From the NCBI RefSeq assembly GCF_000463015.1, contig NC_022247.1, forward strand, positions 434,001-498,000: 64,000 nt of DNA, written 5' to 3'. This document shows positions 25,628 to 36,030 of the stretch, one piece after another. Source of the DNA: Variovorax paradoxus B4. GTDB lineage: Bacteria > Pseudomonadota > Gammaproteobacteria > Burkholderiales > Burkholderiaceae_C. The notes under the pieces are model-generated. The model did no database searches. It was not told where the DNA came from and was given only the letters and a program-made list of their open reading frames with translations. The position numbers and the translations under genes are program-made. Position 1 is the stretch's first letter. Each line of letters starts with the position of its first letter.

Positions 25628-26530
25628 ATGAGCCCTTCCGACATCTGGCTTTTCGTGCAGCAGGGCGTGCTGTCCGGCATCGTCACGGGCAGCGTCTATG
25701 CGCTGCTCGCGGTGGCGATCGTGATGGTCTTCAAGACCACCGACGTGCCGAACTTCTCGCAGGGCGAGATCTTCATGGCCGGCGGCTACGCGGCGCTCTT
25801 CCCGCTGGTGGTATGGGGCTGGCCCTATTGGGGCGCGGTGCTTGCGAGCATCGCGGTCACCGCCTTGCTCGCCGCAGCGTTCCAGCGCGTGGTGATGCAG
25901 CGCGTGACCGCGTCGCGCGGCGTAGGCGTGCAGCTCGTCATCGCCACGCTGGGCTTCGCCTACCTGCTTAAGGGCCTGGTGCGCAAGACGGGGCTGGGCG
26001 ACACGCCGCGCTCGCTGCCTTCGCTGGTGCCGCAGGACCCGGTCATGATCGGGCAGGCCTCGCTCACGCTGCTCGACCTGGCCATCTTTGGCTCGGCCGT
26101 GGTGGTGATGGTGCTGCTGTACCTGATGTTCACGCGCACCCGCACCGGGCAGGCCATGCGCGCGGTGGGCATGAACCCGCGCGGCGCACAGATCGTGGGC
26201 GTGAAGCTCGGCACGATCCGCATGAAGATCTGGGCGCTCACGGGCGTCATCTCGGCCATCTCGGCGCTGCTCATCACGCCCAAGATCCTCATCACGCCCG
26301 ACATCGGGCACATCGCGATCCTGGCCTACGCGGCCGCCATCGTCGGCGGCTTCGCCAGCCTGCCGGGCGCTGTGGTCGGCGGCTTCATCATCGGCATCGT
26401 CGAGAACCTGGTGGGGCTGTTCATCTCGTCCAACGCCATCGTGGTCGCGCCCTTCGTGGCGATCATGGTGGTGCTGCTGGTGCGTCCGCAGGGGCTGCTC
26501 GGCGGCAAGCCGCAGGTGAAGAAGGTATGA
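25628..26530 (+). CDS. Liv-type ABC transporter permease, LivH-like (cassette 1)
   Basis: A 300-residue inner-membrane permease with about eight hydrophobic segments and the LivH opening QQGVLSGIVTGSVYALLAVA, followed by FSQGEIFMAGGY. The EAA-like cytoplasmic loop MRAVGMNPRGAQIVGVKL is clear. It ends 4 bp into the LivM gene. Pairs with LivM as the membrane heterodimer of the importer. Confidence 0.92.
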   Translation: MSPSDIWLFVQQGVLSGIVTGSVYALLAVAIVMVFKTTDVPNFSQGEIFMAGGYAALFPLVVWGWPYWGAVLASIAVTALLAAAFQRVVMQRVTASRGVGVQLVIATLGFAYLLKGLVRKTGLGDTPRSLPSLVPQDPVMIGQASLTLLDLAIFGSAVVVMVLLYLMFTRTRTGQAMRAVGMNPRGAQIVGVKLGTIRMKIWALTGVISAISALLITPKILITPDIGHIAILAYAAAIVGGFASLPGAVVGGFIIGIVENLVGLFISSNAIVVAPFVAIMVVLLVRPQGLLGGKPQVKKV

Positions 26531-27510
26531 GTGCCTCTTCGATTTCTTCTCCCTGGTGGGATCGCACGGTGCTGCTCGCCATGGCGGTGGTGCTCGCGGT
26601 GCTGCCCTTCACCACCAGCGGCTATGTGCTGTACGTGGTCAATCTGCTGATGGTGTTCACAGTGCTCGCGCTCGGCATGCACCTGGTCATCGGCGAGACG
26701 GGGCAGTTCGCGCTGTCGCATGCGGCCTTCTTCGGCATCGGCATCTACACGGCGGGGCTCATCAACAACCAGTGGCAGCCGCCGTTCTTCGTGTCGATCC
26801 TCGCGGGTGCGGTGCTTTCGGCCGTGCTGGGCTGGGTGATCGGCCTGCTGGCCCTGCGCATGCGCGACATCTACCTGGCGCTCGCGACCTTCGCGTTCGG
26901 CGAGGCGATGCAATGGGTGTTCCTGAACTGGGAGCGGGTGACCAACGGCTCCAACGGCCTGCAGATGAAGCCGGCCTCCCTTGGCGGCTACCAGTTGATG
27001 AACGACCTGCAGGCCTACCCCTTCGTGGTGGCCATCGCGGCGCTGATGCTGTGGCTCACGGTGGCGCTGTCGCGTTCGCGGCTGGGCTCGTCGTTTCGCG
27101 CGGTGCGCGAGAGCGACGTGGCGGCCATTGCCATGGGCGTGAACACGCGCGCGGTCAAGGTCACGGCCTTCGTGCTGTCGGCGGCCTTCGCGGGCGTGGC
27201 GGGCGGCATGTACACGCTTTTCACCTCGTTCATCCATCCCGAGAGCCTGGGCTTCCAGACCACGATCCTGATCCTCACGATGGTGGTGGTCGGCGGGCTC
27301 GGATCGGTGCGCGGCGCGGTGGCGGGCGCCATCGTGTTCGGCCTGGTGTCGGAGCTGCTGCGGCAGGCCCCTTCGTACCAGGAAATCATTTACGGCGGCA
27401 TCCTCATGCTCTTCATGATGTTCCTGCCCAAGGGCATGGCATCGCTCTTCGCGGCGCGCCGCAAGCAACAGCGCGCCGCATCGGTGGCCGTGATGGAGAA
27501 GCAGGCATGA
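26527..27510 (+). CDS. Liv-type ABC transporter permease, LivM-like (cassette 1)
   Basis: A 327-residue permease with the LivM features LGMHLVIGETGQFALSHAAF and the EAA-like loop FRAVRESDVAAIAMGVNT. It overlaps the LivH gene at ATGA and the LivG gene at ATGA, so expression is coupled. Length and hydrophobic profile are normal. It forms the translocation pore with the LivH homologue. Confidence 0.92.
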   Translation: MSASSISSPWWDRTVLLAMAVVLAVLPFTTSGYVLYVVNLLMVFTVLALGMHLVIGETGQFALSHAAFFGIGIYTAGLINNQWQPPFFVSILAGAVLSAVLGWVIGLLALRMRDIYLALATFAFGEAMQWVFLNWERVTNGSNGLQMKPASLGGYQLMNDLQAYPFVVAIAALMLWLTVALSRSRLGSSFRAVRESDVAAIAMGVNTRAVKVTAFVLSAAFAGVAGGMYTLFTSFIHPESLGFQTTILILTMVVVGGLGSVRGAVAGAIVFGLVSELLRQAPSYQEIIYGGILMLFMMFLPKGMASLFAARRKQQRAASVAVMEKQA

Positions 27511-28275
27511 ACGCCACGGCATTTCTCGACGTGCGCGACGTCAGCGTGGTGTTCGGCGGCCTCAAGGCGGTGAACGGGCTGTCGTTCCAGGTGGAGCAGG
27601 GCCGTATCCATGCACTCATCGGGCCCAACGGCGCGGGCAAGTCGACCACCTTCAACTGCATCTCGCGCTTCTACACGCCCACGAGCGGCAGCGTCAGCTT
27701 CGAAGGGCGCGAGCTCACGCGCGTGTCGCCGCACCGCATGGCGTCCCTCGGCATCGCGCGCACCTTCCAGAACCTGGAGCTATTCGCCGAACTGTCGGTG
27801 CTGGAGAACGTGCTGCTCGGCACCCATGCGCACGGGGCCAACACGCTCGGCCGGCTGCTGCGCCGCCCCGACCGCGAGACCGAGGACTTCGCGCTGCACC
27901 TGCTGGAGCGCGTGGGCCTGGCCGGCGAGCGGCACCAGCCGGCGCGCGATCTCGACTTCGGCCGCCAGAAGCTGCTCGAACTCGCACGGGCGCTCGCCAT
28001 TCGCCCCAAGCTGCTGCTGCTCGACGAGCCCGCTGCCGGCCTGCGCAACCGCGAGATCGAAAGCCTCGACCGCCTGCTGAAGGAACTGGTCGCGCGCGAC
28101 GGCATTACCGTGCTTCTGGTCGAGCACGTGATGCAGCTCGTGATGTCGATCTCGGACCGCATCACCGTGATGGCTTTCGGAGAAAAGATCGCGGAAGGCA
28201 CGCCTGCGGAGATCGGCAGCAACGCCCGCGTCATCGAAGCCTATCTGGGAAAAGGAAATGAAAAAGGGGCCGCAC

Positions 28276-28283
<8 letters not shown>
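27507..28283 (+). CDS. Liv-type ABC transporter ATPase, LivG-like (cassette 1)
   Basis: A 258-residue ABC ATPase. Walker A GPNGAGKST, the Q-loop RTFQNLELF, Walker B LLLLDEPAAGL and the switch His in LLVEHVMQLV are present. The ABC signature is atypical: LDFGRQKLLELARAL replaces LSGGQQ, a change seen in a number of LivG proteins. The start at 27507 overlaps the LivM stop. It pairs with the LivF homologue downstream. Confidence 0.92.
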
Positions 28284-28995
<712 letters not shown>

Positions 28996-29021
28996 CGCCG
29001 TTTCCCCCTGAAGGACAGTTC

Positions 29022-29771
29022 ATGCTTCTCAAAGACAAACTCTCGCTCGTCACCGGTGCCGCGCGCGGCCTGGGCGAGGCCATCGCGCGCCGCATGGCCT
29101 CTGAAGGCGCGCTTGTGGTCGTGGTCGACCGCGATCTGGAAGTCGCACGGCAGGTGGCCGCATCGATCCGCGAAGCCGGCGGCCGAGCCGATGCGGAAAG
29201 CGTCGACGTGAGCGATGCGGCTGCGGTCGATGCGCTTGCTGCGCGCATTGCCGCGTCGCATGGGGACATCGACATCCTCGTGAACAACGCCGGCATCTCC
29301 GCGCGCTCGAAGTTCGACGAGCCCGGCGCGCGCGAGGCCTGGGACCGCGTGATGTCGGTCAACCTGCAGGGCGTCTTCAACGTCACGCAATCCTTCGTGC
29401 CGGCGCTCAAGCGCACGCGCGGCAACATCGTCAACCTGTCGTCCATCGTGGCCTTCGGTGCGGGCATCTCTTCGGCCGGCTACGTGGTGGCGAAGGGTGG
29501 CGTGCGCTCGCTCACGCAGGTGCTCGCGCGCGACCTCGCACCCTACGGAGTGCGCGTGAATGCCGTCGCGCCGGGGCTCATGGTCACCGACATGACCGCG
29601 GGCCAGCGCGAGACCGAGCACGGCACCGACTGGTACCTGAGCCGCGTGCCCGCCAAGCGCCACGGCGAGGCCGACGAGATCGCCGGGCCGGTTGTCTTTC
29701 TTGCGTCCTCGATGGCCAGCTACGTCAATGGCGTGGTGCTGCCGGTCGATGGTGGCTACCTGGCGGTCTGA
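29022..29771 (+). CDS. SDR family oxidoreductase
   Basis: A 249-residue classical SDR: TGAARGLG (11-18), NNAG (88-91), S140/S141, Y154 and K158, with GVVLPVDGGYLAV at the C-terminus. It is the second SDR of the GntR-controlled operon and lies 26 bp downstream of the LivF homologue. It is predicted to be a soluble NAD(P)-dependent dehydrogenase or reductase acting in the same pathway; substrate unknown. Confidence 0.86.
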   Translation: MLLKDKLSLVTGAARGLGEAIARRMASEGALVVVVDRDLEVARQVAASIREAGGRADAESVDVSDAAAVDALAARIAASHGDIDILVNNAGISARSKFDEPGAREAWDRVMSVNLQGVFNVTQSFVPALKRTRGNIVNLSSIVAFGAGISSAGYVVAKGGVRSLTQVLARDLAPYGVRVNAVAPGLMVTDMTAGQRETEHGTDWYLSRVPAKRHGEADEIAGPVVFLASSMASYVNGVVLPVDGGYLAV

Positions 29772-29795
29772 GCGCTGCCTTCCAATGGAACAACC

Positions 29796-30539
29796 ATGAA
29801 CAACACCAGTCAAGACAAACCGCTCGTCCTCGTGACCGGCGGCGCCAGCGGCATGGGCCGCGCCATCGTCGAGCGCATGGCGCGCGACGGCTGGCGCGTG
29901 GTGATGGCCGACTACAACGGCGAGCTTGCCGGGCGCGAAACCGCCGTGCTGCGCGCGGCGGGGCTCGATGTCGAGTGCCGCGCCATCGATCTGACCGACG
30001 AGGCTGCGGTGCGCGCGATGGTGCAGCAGTTGCCGCCGCTCGCGGCGCTGGTCAACAACGCGGGCATCTTCGACGAGCGTGCATTCCTCGACGTGACATC
30101 GGCCGACTTCCGCCGCATGTACGAAGTCAACCTGCTGGCCGTGGCCACGCTCACGCAGGAGGCTGCGCGCAAGATGGGCAACGGCGCGCGCATCGTCAAC
30201 ATCGCGTCGCGCGCGTACCTCGGCGCGAAGAACCATCCGCACTACGTGGCCTCGAAGGCCGCGCTGGTCGGCTACACACGCGCCAGCGCGATGGAGCTGG
30301 CGCCGCGCGGCATCATGGTCAACGCCATCGCGCCGGGACTCATCGACACGCCGCTGCTGCGCGCGCTGTCGCCCGAGCGGCTGGCCGCGCAGCTCGCGCT
30401 GCAGCCCACGGGGGCCGCGGGCAAGCCCGAGGATGTGGCGCACGCAGTCGCCTTCTTCGCGTCGCCCGCGACCTGCTTCGTGACCGGGCAGGTGCTCTTC
30501 GTCGACGGCGGCAAGTCGCTTGGCGGCTCGGGGTCCTGA
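29796..30539 (+). CDS. SDR family oxidoreductase
   Basis: A 247-residue classical SDR: TGGASGMG (14-21), NNAG (87-90), S138, Y150 and K154. It is the third SDR of the operon. Its TGA overlaps the ATG of the KstD-like flavoprotein gene by one base, so the two enzymes are probably made together and may act in sequence (alcohol to ketone, then desaturation next to the ketone). This order is inference. Confidence 0.86.
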   Translation: MNNTSQDKPLVLVTGGASGMGRAIVERMARDGWRVVMADYNGELAGRETAVLRAAGLDVECRAIDLTDEAAVRAMVQQLPPLAALVNNAGIFDERAFLDVTSADFRRMYEVNLLAVATLTQEAARKMGNGARIVNIASRAYLGAKNHPHYVASKAALVGYTRASAMELAPRGIMVNAIAPGLIDTPLLRALSPERLAAQLALQPTGAAGKPEDVAHAVAFFASPATCFVTGQVLFVDGGKSLGGSGS

Positions 30540-32254
30540 TGGCGCAGCAGCAAGAGAAGAGCGAATACGACGTCGTGGTCATCGGCAGTGGTGCGGGCGG
30601 ACTCTCGGCTGCGCTCACCGCGAAGCTCGAAGGCCTCGACGTGCTGGTGGTGGAGAAGACCGACCGCATCGGCGGCTCGACCGCAATCTCCGGCGGTGCG
30701 GTCTGGGTGCCGCTCAACGACCAGGCGGAGGCGGCCGGCCATCCCGACACGCATGACAAGGCCTGGACCTACCTGCAAAACACCGTCGGCGCGGCCGGCG
30801 ACGAGGCAGTGCGCCACGCATTCCTCGACGCAGGTCCGCGTGCGCTGCGCTACCTGCGCGAGCGCACCGACGTGCAACTGGCCGCGCGCACCTACTCGCC
30901 CGACTACTACCCCGACCGCGAAGGCGCCGCCATGGGCGGCCGTTCGCTCGACCCCATCGAGTTCGACGGCCGGCTGCTCGGCGCGCACTTCAAGACATTG
31001 CGCGATCCCCTGCCCGAGTTCTGTGTGCTCGGGGGAATGATGGTCAACATGACCGACGTGAAGCATCTGCTCGGCGTCTGGCGCTCGTTCGCCTCATGGA
31101 AGAACGGCGTGAAGATGTTGCTGCGCTACTTTGGTGACCGCCTCAGCGGCCATCACCGTGGCACGCGGCTGCTGCTGGGCAATGCGCTTGCGGCACGGCT
31201 TTTTCACAGCGTGCTGCAGCAGGGCGTTCCGTTCTGGCTCGACACGCCGGCGCTCGGCCTGGAGACGGATGCGAACGGCACGGTCACCGGCGTGAAGCTG
31301 TGCCGCGACGGCAAGGAGATCACGGTGCATGCGCGGCGCGGCGTGGTCATCGCCACCGGCGGATTTCCATGGAATGCGGCCATGCGCGGCCAGCACTATC
31401 CAGTGCCCACCGGGCCTTATTCGATGTCGCCGCAAGACAATGCCGGCGAAGGCATCGCCATGGCGCAGCAGGCCGGCGGCGTGCTCGGCACGGGCCACGC
31501 GGGGCCGGCGCTGTGGGCGCCGGTGTCGCTGCTGACGCGGCCCGACGGCAGCGTGCTGCGTTACCCGCACCTCGTGTGGGACCGGGCCAAGCCCGGCCTC
31601 ATCGCCGTCGACGCGCGCGGCGAGCGCTTCGTCAACGAAGCGACCTCGTACCACGAATTCGTGCGCGGCATGTACCGAGGGAACGACAAAGCTACCAGCA
31701 TTCCCGCGCTGCTGGTGTGCGACAGCGCGTTCATGGAGAAGTGGGGCCTGGGCCTTGCATTGCCCGGCGGTCGCCCGCGCGAGCACCTCGTGCGCGCAGG
31801 ATATCTCTATCGCGCCGACACGCTGGAAGACCTGGCGAAGCAGGCAGGCGTGGACCCGGCCGGCCTCGCGGGCACCGTCGCGCGCTACAACCCACTCGCC
31901 GCGCAGGGGCAGGACCCGGCCTTCGGCAAGGGCGGCGACGCCTACAACCGCTACCTCGGCGATCCCGATCACCAGCCCAATGCCTGCCTCGCGCCGGTGA
32001 AGCAGGCGCCGTTCTATGCGGTGAAGGTGTACCCCGGCGACATCGGCACAGCGCTCGGTATCCGCGCCGACGGCAACGCCCGCGCGCTCGATGCGCAGGG
32101 CGCGCCCATCGCCGGCCTCTACGTTGCGGGCAACGACATGCACTCGGTCATGGGCGGCGAATATCCTGCGCCGGGCATCACGCTCGGGCCCGCGCTAACC
32201 TTCGGCTGGGTGGCCGGCATGCACCTGGCCCGCGGCACCGTCGAACACGCCTGA
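30539..32254 (+). CDS. FAD-dependent dehydrogenase, 3-ketosteroid delta1-dehydrogenase-like
   Basis: A 571-residue FAD_binding_2 flavoprotein. The GSGAGG motif (16-21), VVEKTDRIGGSTAISGGAVW and the C-terminal GLYVAGNDMHSVMGGEYPAPG followed by TLGPALTFGWVAG are characteristic of the fumarate reductase/KstD group. Length fits ketosteroid dehydrogenase-like enzymes rather than fumarate reductases with haem domains. No signal peptide, so cytoplasmic. It would desaturate a ring or chain next to a carbonyl group. A steroid substrate is not implied; such enzymes occur in several alicyclic pathways. Confidence 0.82.
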   Translation: MAQQQEKSEYDVVVIGSGAGGLSAALTAKLEGLDVLVVEKTDRIGGSTAISGGAVWVPLNDQAEAAGHPDTHDKAWTYLQNTVGAAGDEAVRHAFLDAGPRALRYLRERTDVQLAARTYSPDYYPDREGAAMGGRSLDPIEFDGRLLGAHFKTLRDPLPEFCVLGGMMVNMTDVKHLLGVWRSFASWKNGVKMLLRYFGDRLSGHHRGTRLLLGNALAARLFHSVLQQGVPFWLDTPALGLETDANGTVTGVKLCRDGKEITVHARRGVVIATGGFPWNAAMRGQHYPVPTGPYSMSPQDNAGEGIAMAQQAGGVLGTGHAGPALWAPVSLLTRPDGSVLRYPHLVWDRAKPGLIAVDARGERFVNEATSYHEFVRGMYRGNDKATSIPALLVCDSAFMEKWGLGLALPGGRPREHLVRAGYLYRADTLEDLAKQAGVDPAGLAGTVARYNPLAAQGQDPAFGKGGDAYNRYLGDPDHQPNACLAPVKQAPFYAVKVYPGDIGTALGIRADGNARALDAQGAPIAGLYVAGNDMHSVMGGEYPAPGITLGPALTFGWVAGMHLARGTVEHA

Positions 32255-32271
32255 AAAACACATACCTCATC

Positions 32272-32880
32272 ATGCAAATCTTCTTCTCCCCCGCTTCCCC
32301 CTTCGTGCGCAAGTGCATGGTCGTGGCCCACGAGCTCGGCATCGCCGACCGCATCGAGAAGCTGCCCAGCGCGGCCGGTCCGGTGAAGCGCGATGCCACC
32401 ATCATTCCGAAGAACCCGCTCGGCCAGGTGCCGACCTTCATCACCGACGACGGCCAGGTGCTGTTCGACAGCCGCGTGATCTGCGAGTACCTCGACGCCA
32501 CGCAATCGGGCCAGCTCTTTCCCGCCGGCGGCAAGGAGCGCTGGGCGCGCCTGACCGAACTCGCGCTCGCCGACGGCATGACCGCCGCCGCATTGCTCGC
32601 CCGCTACGAGAACATGCTGCGCCCCGAGGAGCTGCGCTGGGCCGAGTGGACCGACGGTCAGCTGGCCAAGGTGCGCACCGGGCTCGAATGGCTCGAAACG
32701 GCGGCGCCTTCTTTCGGCGGCCGCGTCGACATCGGCACCATCGCCTTCGGCTGTGCGCTGGGCTACATGGACTTCCGCTTCCCCGCGGTCGACTGGCGCG
32801 CGGGTGCGCCGAACAGCGCGAAGTGGTTCGATGCGTTCAATCAGCGTGCTTCGATGCAGGCGACCTTGCCTGCGGTGTAG
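32272..32880 (+). CDS. Glutathione S-transferase family protein, YibF-like
   Basis: A 202-residue GST with the thioredoxin-like N-domain (MQIFFSPASPFVRKCMVVAH, a Ser-type active site, and NPLGQVPTFITDDGQ with the cis-Pro) and an all-helical C-domain. DSRVICEYLD is the glutathione-binding Glu/Asp-Ser site. It ends the catabolic operon, so it may act on a pathway intermediate, for example by thiol addition or isomerisation, rather than in general detoxification. It lies 17 bp after the KstD-like gene. Confidence 0.86.
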   Translation: MQIFFSPASPFVRKCMVVAHELGIADRIEKLPSAAGPVKRDATIIPKNPLGQVPTFITDDGQVLFDSRVICEYLDATQSGQLFPAGGKERWARLTELALADGMTAAALLARYENMLRPEELRWAEWTDGQLAKVRTGLEWLETAAPSFGGRVDIGTIAFGCALGYMDFRFPAVDWRAGAPNSAKWFDAFNQRASMQATLPAV

Positions 32881-32886
32881 GGCGCG

Positions 32887-32971
32887 GTTCAGGGCGCACT
32901 CCCGCCGACGGGGTACCTTGCTCCGCATTCGCGGAGGGGAGTACCCGGTGGCCTGTACACGCGCCCTGAAC
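32887..32971. repeat. Palindromic intergenic repeat, family 1, copy 3
   Basis: 85 bp with perfect 11-bp inverted ends GTTCAGGGCGC and GCGCCCTGAAC. Inverted relative to the copies at 1852 and 5740, and carries an extra TACCTTGCTCCGC near one end that also appears (as TGCCTTGCTCCGC) in the 41188-41350 element. It lies at the end of the GST-terminated operon. Confidence 0.85.
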
Positions 32972-33051
32972 AACGGCGCCCGAGCCCCAGCCTGTGCAAG
33001 CGCCCCGAATCCTTGGCTAAATTGCGAGCTTTGCATGAACCAAGGACCCAC

Positions 33052-33765
33052 ATGTCTTCCGAAGCACAGAAAAAAGTAGCCATCGTCACCGCCGGCGGCA
33101 GCGGCATGGGCGCGGCCGCGGCGCGCAAACTCGCGGACGACGGTTTTCGCGTCGCCATCCTCTCGTCTTCGGGCAAGGGCGAGGCGCTGGCCGCCGAACT
33201 CGGCGGCATCGGCGTGACCGGCTCCAACCAATCGAACGACGACCTCAAGCGGCTCGTGGACCGGGTGGCCGGCGAATGGGGCCGCGTCGACGTGCTAGTC
33301 AACAGCGCGGGCCATGGTCCGCGCGCGCCGATCCTCGACATCACCGACGAAGACTGGCACCGCGGCATGGACGTCTACCTGCTGAGCGCGGTGCGCCCCG
33401 CGCGGCTCGTGGCGCCGCTGATGGTGAAGCAGGGCGGGGGCACGATCATCAACATCTCGACCTTCGCCGCCTTCGAGCCCGACCCCGTGTTTCCGACCTC
33501 GGGCGTGTTCCGCGCCGGCCTCGCGGCGTTCACCAAGCTGTTCGCCGACAAGTACGCGGCGGACAACGTGCGCATGAACAACGTGCTGCCCGGCTTCATC
33601 GACAGCCTGCCCGAGAAGCCCGAGTTCCGCTCGCGCATTCCGATGGGCCGCTACGGCAAGAGCAGCGAGATCGCGGCCGTGATCGGCTTTCTCGCGTCCG
33701 AAGGCGCGGGCTACATCACGGGGCAGAACCTGCGCGTGGACGGCGGCATCACGCGCTCGGTGTGA
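33052..33765 (+). CDS. SDR-fold protein with degenerate active site
   Basis: A 237-residue SDR-fold protein; the ATG at 33052 follows AAGGA and gives the family N-terminus KKVAIVTAGGSGMG. The fold is intact (VLVNSAG at 81-87, GQNLRVDGGITRSV at the end), but three of the four catalytic positions are changed: the usual Asn is Y109, Tyr aligns with S150 and Lys with R154; S136 is kept. The first Gly of the nucleotide loop is also Ala. It may use different chemistry or be a non-catalytic binding protein. It stands alone between a repeat and the SulP gene. Confidence 0.78.
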   Translation: MSSEAQKKVAIVTAGGSGMGAAAARKLADDGFRVAILSSSGKGEALAAELGGIGVTGSNQSNDDLKRLVDRVAGEWGRVDVLVNSAGHGPRAPILDITDEDWHRGMDVYLLSAVRPARLVAPLMVKQGGGTIINISTFAAFEPDPVFPTSGVFRAGLAAFTKLFADKYAADNVRMNNVLPGFIDSLPEKPEFRSRIPMGRYGKSSEIAAVIGFLASEGAGYITGQNLRVDGGITRSV

Positions 33766-33863
33766 CGGCCAGCGGCCGGGTGCCCGAGGCTCTACCTACA
33801 ATCGAGACCACCTGCCCGTGAGGCGCGGCCCCTGTCGCCGCGCACGGGCTGTTTTCTCCATCC

Positions 33864-35321
33864 ATGTCTTCTCCACACAGCCGCCTGCGCACCGAGTGGT
33901 GCCCGAGCATTCCGCGCGAACTCATGGCCGGCGCCGTCGCCACCTTCGCGCTCATTCCCGAAGTCATTGCCTTCTCCTTCGTGGCTGGCGTCGATCCGGC
34001 GGTCGGGCTGTTCGCGTCTTTCATCATCGGCATCGTCATCGCCTTCACGGGCGGGCGGCCGGCCATGGTGTCGGCCGCGGCCGGCTCGGTGGCACTGGTG
34101 GCCGCGCCGCTGGTGCATGCGCACGGGCTGCAGTACCTGCTGGCGGCCGGCGTGCTGGCGGGTGCGATGCAGATCGTGTTCGGGTTGCTGCGGCTCGGCG
34201 TGCTGATGCGCTTCGTCTCCACCTCGGTGCGCACGGGTTTCGTCAACGCGCTCGCGATCCTGATCTTCGCGGCGCAGATGCCGCACTTCATTGGCGCCAA
34301 CACCGCGACCTGGGCCATGGTGGGCCTGGGTCTGGCCATCATCTACCTGCTGCCGCGCATCACCACGGCCGTGCCGTCGCCGCTGGTGTGCATCGTGGTG
34401 GTGACGCTCGCCGGGCTATGGCTGGACCTGCCGCTCAAGACCGTGGCCGACCTGGGGCACTTGCCCGATGCGCTGCCGGCCCTTGCGTTCCCGTCGGTGC
34501 CGCTGACGCTCGAGACGCTGCGCATCATCGCACTGCCGGCCTTCGCCATCGCGATGGTCGGCCTGCTCGAATCGATGATGACCGCCAGCGTGGTGGACGA
34601 CCTCACCGACACGCCGAGCTCCAAGAACCGCGAATGCAGCGGCCTCGGCGTGGCCAACGTGGCGGCAAGCTTCTTCGGCGGCATCGCGGGCTGCGGAATG
34701 ATCGGCCAGACCGTGAGCAACGTGCGCTACGGCGGCCGCGGACGGCTGTCGACGCTGTTCGCGGGCGCGTTCCTGCTGATCCTCATGGTGCTGCTCAAGC
34801 CCTGGGTGTCGCAGGTGCCGGTGGCGGCGCTGGTCGCGATCATGGTGATGGTCTCGGCCTCGACTTTCGACTGGGGTTCGCTGCGCGCGCTGGTGCGCCA
34901 TCCGCGCATGTCGAGCGCGGTGATGCTCGCGACGGTGGCCGTTACCGTCGCCACCGACAACCTGGCCGCGGGCGTGGCCACCGGCGTGATGCTCAGCGGC
35001 GTGTTCTTCACCTTCAAGGTGGCGCGGCTGCTGCACGTGCACCAGGAAACCGGCGAAGGCGGCGCGCGGGTCTACCGCGTCACGGGCCAGGTGTTCTTCG
35101 CCTCGGCCGACATGCTGGTGGATGCCTTCGACGTGCGCGAGATCGACGGCGCGCCGGTGCACATCGACGTGTCGCAAGCCCATCTCTGGGACGTGACCGC
35201 GGTGGCCGCGCTCAACAAGGTGGTCGAGCGTCTGCGCAAGCACGGCAGCGTGGTGGAGGTCGCCGGGCTCAACCAGGCCAGCCGCGACCTGATCCTGCGG
35301 CTCGACGCTGCGCCCGAATGA
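33864..35321 (+). CDS. SulP-family anion transporter with STAS domain
   Basis: A 485-residue inner-membrane protein. The first about 390 residues have 10-12 hydrophobic segments with SulP features (ELMAGAVATFALIPEVIAFS, GRPAMVSAAAGSVALV, AIAMVGLLESMMTASVVDD), followed by a cytoplasmic STAS domain (VYRVTGQVFFASADMLVDAF, then HIDVSQAHLWDVTAVAALNK). The SulP family carries sulfate, bicarbonate or dicarboxylates; no carbonic anhydrase or sulfur gene is adjacent to decide. It is monocistronic. Confidence 0.88.
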   Translation: MSSPHSRLRTEWCPSIPRELMAGAVATFALIPEVIAFSFVAGVDPAVGLFASFIIGIVIAFTGGRPAMVSAAAGSVALVAAPLVHAHGLQYLLAAGVLAGAMQIVFGLLRLGVLMRFVSTSVRTGFVNALAILIFAAQMPHFIGANTATWAMVGLGLAIIYLLPRITTAVPSPLVCIVVVTLAGLWLDLPLKTVADLGHLPDALPALAFPSVPLTLETLRIIALPAFAIAMVGLLESMMTASVVDDLTDTPSSKNRECSGLGVANVAASFFGGIAGCGMIGQTVSNVRYGGRGRLSTLFAGAFLLILMVLLKPWVSQVPVAALVAIMVMVSASTFDWGSLRALVRHPRMSSAVMLATVAVTVATDNLAAGVATGVMLSGVFFTFKVARLLHVHQETGEGGARVYRVTGQVFFASADMLVDAFDVREIDGAPVHIDVSQAHLWDVTAVAALNKVVERLRKHGSVVEVAGLNQASRDLILRLDAAPE

Positions 35322-35410
35322 GCTAGGTGATTTTCCTCATGAGCCGGGTGGTGCCTTGCATCTAGCCTTTCCAGTTCCCGTCGGATGTCCGATGGAGCGG
35401 AAAGGGTTCC

Positions 35411-36019
35411 ATGAAAATTCCCGCCCCGGTGCTGAAGAACATGCACCGCACCATCGAGTCCTACGAAGCGTCCGCCCGCGAATACAACGCGATCATCGCG
35501 GGCCACCGGCCACCCGAGATCGAGGATGCGCTGCGCCGGATGATGCAACTCGTGCCCGCCGGCGGCGCCGTGCTCGAGATCGGTTCCGGTTCGGGGCAGG
35601 ACGCCGACTTCGTCGAGGCCCTGGGCGGGGTCGTCAGGCGCACCGATGCGGTTCAGGCGTTTCTCGATCTGCAGGCGGAGCGCGGCAAGAAGGGCGAGCT
35701 GCTCAACGTCGTCACGGATGCGCTGGGCGGACCCTACAGCGCGATCCTCGCGATGTGCGTGCTGATCCATGTCGATCGCGCGCAGATCGCTCCGGTCCTG
35801 CGCAAGGTGTTCGACGCACTCGAGCCCGGCGGGGTTTTCCTGGCGGCCATGCGCATCGGCGAAGGCGAGACGAACGGCGACTACCAGACCGTGTACTGGG
35901 CGAAGGACCGGTTCGCCGAAGCGCTTGCAGCGGCGGGCCTGCGCACGCGCTGGGACAGCCAGTGGATCGGCCGCGACAACGTGACGTGGGCCAACTTCCT
36001 GGCGTGCCGTCCGCTGTAG
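35411..36019 (+). CDS. SAM-dependent class I methyltransferase
   Basis: A 202-residue protein with methyltransferase motif I VLEIGSGSGQD (about 54-64) and later motifs ILAMCVLIHV and LEPGGVFLAAMRIGEGE. Length and order fit a small-molecule class I methyltransferase. AAGGG precedes the ATG at 35411. No target can be inferred: it is a single gene between the SulP gene and the convergent Liv cassette 2. Confidence 0.8.
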   Translation: MKIPAPVLKNMHRTIESYEASAREYNAIIAGHRPPEIEDALRRMMQLVPAGGAVLEIGSGSGQDADFVEALGGVVRRTDAVQAFLDLQAERGKKGELLNVVTDALGGPYSAILAMCVLIHVDRAQIAPVLRKVFDALEPGGVFLAAMRIGEGETNGDYQTVYWAKDRFAEALAAAGLRTRWDSQWIGRDNVTWANFLACRPL

Positions 36020-36030
36020 CGAACCGAGAC

